From Rickettsiales bacterium (lineage in GTDB: Bacteria > Pseudomonadota > Alphaproteobacteria > Rickettsiales > UBA998), in assembly GCA_019749855.1 (NCBI GenBank), contig JAIEPI010000210.1:1-26939 (forward strand): a DNA stretch of 26,939 nt, read 5' to 3'. The translations under genes and the position numbers were made by a program. Under the pieces are notes generated by a model. That model saw only the letters and a program-made list of their open reading frames with translations. It was not told the origin of the DNA and did not search any database. Below, in pieces: positions 24,386 to 26,939 of this stretch (within the stretch, counting starts at the first letter, position 1; the number at the start of each line of letters is the position of its first letter).

Positions 24386-24901
24386 ATGCCTGAGAATATT
24401 GATAATCTGCCGCCAGATGCTGAGATCGCGCGTTTGAAGTCACGCCGCTGTGACCCGCGTTGGGAGGGCTTTAAGGGCTTCATGATGGGCGCCTTGCCCG
24501 CATTAGCGCTAGGCGGTTTAGCGGGCGTTGGCATTGCCGCAACGACGATGGCGGCGTCCTTTTTCTTTGCGCCGATTCCTCTGGTGACCGCTGGAATCAT
24601 TGCCGCCTCCGTCGCTGGTTTCTCAGCGCTGGTCGCTGGAGGCCAAACCGCCTTCCGTGAAGTGCGAGAAGCACATTACAAAAACTATGCGATTGAACGC
24701 GCCATTCAAACCGTTCAACAGAATGCAATGGCGGGTATCGCGCCGCAGGCCCTGCCCGAAGAAGCCCGTGAAATTCGCCGCAGCCGCATCGTTGATCAGG
24801 TGTTGCAACGCGGTCGTGATGCCCTGCCCTCCACCAGTGTTGAGCGCTTGCAGCGTCAGGCGGCAGAGCGGCAATTGGGCGAGAGCATTAACCTGCATTA
24901 G
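24386..24901 (+). CDS. Glycine-rich membrane protein, possible paralogue of the next gene
   Basis: The 171-residue protein is unrecognised. A basic N-terminal part (RLKSRRCDPRWEG) is followed by two hydrophobic, glycine- and alanine-rich stretches (about 33-58 and 63-87; ALPALALGGLAGVGIAATTM, FAPIPLVTAGIIAASVAGFS), which look like a helical membrane hairpin with glycine-zipper spacing. The C-terminal 80 residues are charged and helical (HYKNYAIERAIQTVQQNAMA). Order and composition parallel the 24999 product, including a Q/N-rich stretch after the hairpin. AGGGGAG lies five bases before the ATG, and a Pho-box-like site precedes it. The function is unknown. Confidence 0.75.
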   Translation: MPENIDNLPPDAEIARLKSRRCDPRWEGFKGFMMGALPALALGGLAGVGIAATTMAASFFFAPIPLVTAGIIAASVAGFSALVAGGQTAFREVREAHYKNYAIERAIQTVQQNAMAGIAPQALPEEAREIRRSRIVDQVLQRGRDALPSTSVERLQRQAAERQLGESINLH

Positions 24902-24930
24902 GACGATGTGTGCGCTTAAAATTTCAGCCG

Positions 24931-24976
24931 CTGTCACGAAACTTTCATCATTCTTCACTCCTGTTTGTGCTATAGT
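24931..24976 (+). promoter_or_regulatory. Pho-box-like promoter of the second glycine-rich membrane protein
   Basis: CTGTCAC-GAAA-CTTTCAT (24931-24948) closely matches the Pho-box half-site CTGTCAT with four-base spacing. A third half-site TCTTCAC (24952-24958) continues the series, and TATAGT (24971-24976) is the -10. AGGAAA (24985-24990) is the ribosome site. Confidence 0.55.
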
Positions 24977-24998
24977 CAGTCTATAGGAAAAAATACGT

Positions 24999-25541
24999 AT
25001 GGCCGAACAAACCACTCAAACCCGTGCTTTCAATCTTCGCGGACTGATTCCGCGTAAAGGCATGGTCTCGGGTGCCGTTCGCAAAGTGAAAGACGAGCTA
25101 ACCGGCGCGCATCTCATTAAAAATATCTCGATTGGCTCAATTGTCGGCGTCGCTATTGTCGGCGCCAAAGCGTTGGCCACAGGCAGTTTTGACCCCACTG
25201 ACCTTGGTATTATCGGCGGCGGTGCTGCAGTGGGCGTTGCCCATGCGGTGGCACACACTGTCATTGAGAATGCCACTGATGGCGCACATGAGGCGATTCA
25301 ACATAACCGCGCCTGTGATCAAATTGAAAACGCGCTGTGCCAGAATCCGCAGATTCTACAGGATGCAACGCAACAGTCCGCCGCCACTGATAAAGCCCGA
25401 AACTATCAGGTTGGCTCAGGGGATAATCCGGCGAAAAACAGCGCAACCATTCAGAATCTTCTGGAGGGACGCGCCGACCTCAGCAGTGTCAAACGTCTGG
25501 CTGAGCAAATGCAGCAAACCCCCGCTGAACGCGCACTCTAG
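24999..25541 (+). CDS. Glycine-rich membrane protein, second of a pair
   Basis: The 180-residue protein is unrecognised. The N-terminus is basic (RGLIPRKGMVSGAVRKVKDE). Two hydrophobic glycine-rich stretches follow (about 44-62 and 69-88; IGSIVGVAIVGAKALA, LGIIGGGAAVGVAHAVAHTV), again a likely membrane hairpin. The C-terminal 90 residues are polar, with AIQHNRACDQIENALCQNPQ aligning in style with the corresponding part of the 24386 product. It has its own Pho-box-like promoter. The pair could be homo- or hetero-oligomeric membrane proteins; a pore-forming or stress role is conceivable but unsupported. Confidence 0.75.
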   Translation: MAEQTTQTRAFNLRGLIPRKGMVSGAVRKVKDELTGAHLIKNISIGSIVGVAIVGAKALATGSFDPTDLGIIGGGAAVGVAHAVAHTVIENATDGAHEAIQHNRACDQIENALCQNPQILQDATQQSAATDKARNYQVGSGDNPAKNSATIQNLLEGRADLSSVKRLAEQMQQTPAERAL

Positions 25542-25594
25542 CGGCGGCGCATTGCAGGCTGGCCATTGAGCACTCCGCGCGTTATAATCGCTTC

Positions 25595-26221
25595 ATGAAA
25601 CACCTCCCCGCCACTGCGCCACGCGATGCCTTGCTGGACGAAGTACTGAGCCTTGTGCCCTTTGAGGGCTGGAATGTTCGCTGCTTAGAGCTAGCCGCCT
25701 CGCGCCTGAAGCTCGATGCTATCATCCTGTTTCCCAACGGCGTGAGCGATGTCATTGCTTATTACTCCCGCTCGATGGATCGGCGTATGCTGGAGACTCT
25801 GGCGCAGCATGATCTGGCGAGCATGAAGATACGCCAGCGCATCGCCTTTGCGGTGCGTACACGGCTGGAAATCATTGCCGCTTATAAGGAAGCTGAGCGT
25901 CGTGCGCTGGCCTATCTGGCCAACCCTTTGCACGCAACTCTTGGGCTGGAGTTGCTCTATCACACAGTGGATGACATGTGGCATTGCGCCGGCGACACCT
26001 CAACAGACTTCAATTTCTATACCAAGCGGTTGTTACTGGCCAAAGTCGTCACCAGTACCTTGCTTTACTGGCTCAATGATGAATCGCCTGAGCATACGAA
26101 AAGCTGGGAGTTTCTCGATCGGCGTATTGATAACGTGATGCAGATTCAGAAATGGAAAGGTCAGGCACAGGCGTGGCTAACGCAAAAATGGCCTGACTTT
26201 CAACGCTCAGCGTGGAAATAA
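25595..26221 (+). CDS. COQ9-family ubiquinone biosynthesis protein
   Basis: The 208-residue product has the COQ9 C-terminal signature DTSTDFNFYTKRLLLAKVVTSTLLYWLND (about 131-160) and the TetR-like helical fold shared by the family. COQ9 binds lipid-like intermediates and supports COQ7 hydroxylation in ubiquinone synthesis; in bacteria it is largely alphaproteobacterial. The start MKHLPATAPRDALLDEVLSLVPFEGW is typical. A TATAAT-like box lies within 15 bases of the ATG. The preceding gene is on the same strand, but this gene has no Pho-box-like site. Confidence 0.93.
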   Translation: MKHLPATAPRDALLDEVLSLVPFEGWNVRCLELAASRLKLDAIILFPNGVSDVIAYYSRSMDRRMLETLAQHDLASMKIRQRIAFAVRTRLEIIAAYKEAERRALAYLANPLHATLGLELLYHTVDDMWHCAGDTSTDFNFYTKRLLLAKVVTSTLLYWLNDESPEHTKSWEFLDRRIDNVMQIQKWKGQAQAWLTQKWPDFQRSAWK

Positions 26222-26261
26222 GCAATCGTAAGATTAAATTATGATTAAACGGTGAGCGCCC

Positions 26262-26540
26262 TTAAACGGCGAGCGTCGGATTTTCCATAAACAGGTCGCG
26301 CTCTGCCATGCGTTCCGCCTCCACCCGCATCGCGTCACAGACATCTTTGAAACCACTGCCCTCTGTTATCTCAGCAGGCAATGCAGCAAAAAAACGGGCT
26401 TTTGCTTCATCCAATTCCGCCTGATCGCCCACCAGCATCAGCGCACGCAACATACGGTATTCACGGCCCGCCACCGCCTGTGCACGATCCAGCATGCGCT
26501 GTGTTTCAATTGAGTGCGCCGAGTATTTGATCGCGTCCAT
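26262..26540 (-). CDS. Unrecognised 92-residue soluble protein
   Basis: The small, helical, acidic protein has no membrane segment (SIETQRMLDRAQAVAGREYR, then DEAKARFFAALPAEI). GGAGG lies four or five bases before the ATG, a strong ribosome site that supports it as a real gene. It converges with the COQ9 gene, with 40 bases between stops. No domain or function is recognised. Confidence 0.7.
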   Translation of the reverse strand: MDAIKYSAHSIETQRMLDRAQAVAGREYRMLRALMLVGDQAELDEAKARFFAALPAEITEGSGFKDVCDAMRVEAERMAERDLFMENPTLAV

Positions 26541-26587
26541 GCCGCCTCCACATTCGATAGTTTCATATCAATATCAGCGTATTAGCC

Positions 26588-26621
26588 ATATCACAGAAAT
26601 GTAACAATCATATGATATTCT
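26588..26621 (+). promoter_or_regulatory. Degenerate Pho-box-like promoter before the last gene
   Basis: ATATCAC-AGAA-ATGTAAC (26588-26605) keeps the 11-bp period but departs from GTCAY in both half-sites. It is followed by exactly 10 bp and TATTCT (26616-26621). The arrangement matches the minus-strand sites; the weak half-sites keep confidence low. Confidence 0.3.
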
Positions 26622-26647
26622 ATAAAAAAAATATAGGGAGAGGGTTT

Positions 26648-26939
26648 ATGGAAGTAAAGACTGTTGTGAGCCTACATTACGGAGATTCTGAAATTAGAGT
26701 ACCATTGTTGCTGATGTACGCAGCACAACCGAAGGTTCAATTTGTCAGTGTGGATTATGGTGGCCTGCCTCCCAAAGAATTAAAGGTGAGTCCTGCATTG
26801 TCTGAAGATGTCAAAAGACTCTACCAACATCTAGGCTCGGCAGCGGAAGAAGTGGAACTTATAGTAAAGAAGGGGCCGAACGGCATCCATCTGGACAGTC
26901 TGAAAACGACTAATCTTCCAAATCGATCGAACGCACACA
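26648..26939 (+). CDS. Unrecognised protein, N-terminal part (runs off the window)
   Basis: From ATG 26648, with GGGAG about seven bases upstream, 97 codons stay open to the window edge (MEVKTVVSLHYGDSEIRVPL ...). The fragment is soluble, mixed in secondary structure and has no recognised motif. It begins downstream of a possible Pho-box-like promoter. More sequence is required before naming it. Confidence 0.7.
   Translation, partial: MEVKTVVSLHYGDSEIRVPLLLMYAAQPKVQFVSVDYGGLPPKELKVSPALSEDVKRLYQHLGSAAEEVELIVKKGPNGIHLDSLKTTNLPNRSNAH

Noticed and set aside
1..26939. CRISPR array, prophage or insertion sequence
   Set aside because: I saw no regularly spaced identical repeats, no transposase and no phage structural gene.

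Overview
The window looks like the chromosome of an alphaproteobacterium. The signs are a COQ9-family ubiquinone gene, a leader resembling the alphaproteobacterial speF RNA in front of a fold-III ornithine decarboxylase, and the general style of the lepA, purB, HIT and tRNA-Met genes. I cannot place it to genus. It is mostly ordinary housekeeping and accessory chromosome. I see no prophage, IS element or CRISPR array.

Layout: 1-1948 (minus) holds the start of an RND efflux pump and its membrane fusion protein. 2038-7490 (plus) is a polyamine-centred block: promoter, structured leader, ornithine decarboxylase, a coiled-coil small protein between two related palindromic repeats, a deoxyhypusine-synthase-like enzyme, an FAH-fold enzyme, a three-way-junction element and an FAD amine oxidase. 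7517-15319 (minus) is a tightly packed run: YHS-domain secreted protein, DoxX, DedA, membrane-anchored ATP-grasp, DinB-like, NRDE/TANGO2-like and a 1194-residue protein I do not recognise. 15498-16983 (plus) has a short Tat-like remnant and an M48 lipoprotein protease. 17112-19019 (minus) has tRNA-Met(CAU), a HIT protein and purB.

19088-26939 is the most unusual part. Conserved genes (alkA, lepA, COQ9) are interleaved with unrecognised ones: a leaderless M23 peptidase, a small membrane protein, two glycine-rich membrane proteins, and others. Four of the unrecognised or orphan genes, and perhaps a fifth at the window edge, have upstream direct repeats of the form (N)nGTCAY-N4-nnKTCAY with an 11-bp period. 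In two of them the repeat is followed by exactly 10 bp and a good -10 box. This is the architecture of a PhoB Pho box, so these scattered genes may form one phosphate-starvation or OmpR-family regulon.

In the polyamine block, ornithine decarboxylase would make putrescine. The deoxyhypusine-synthase-like enzyme, which keeps its catalytic lysine although bacteria lack eIF5A, would most simply use it to make homospermidine. The leader RNA probably controls the first step. Functions are assigned from motifs read by eye; no database search was run.
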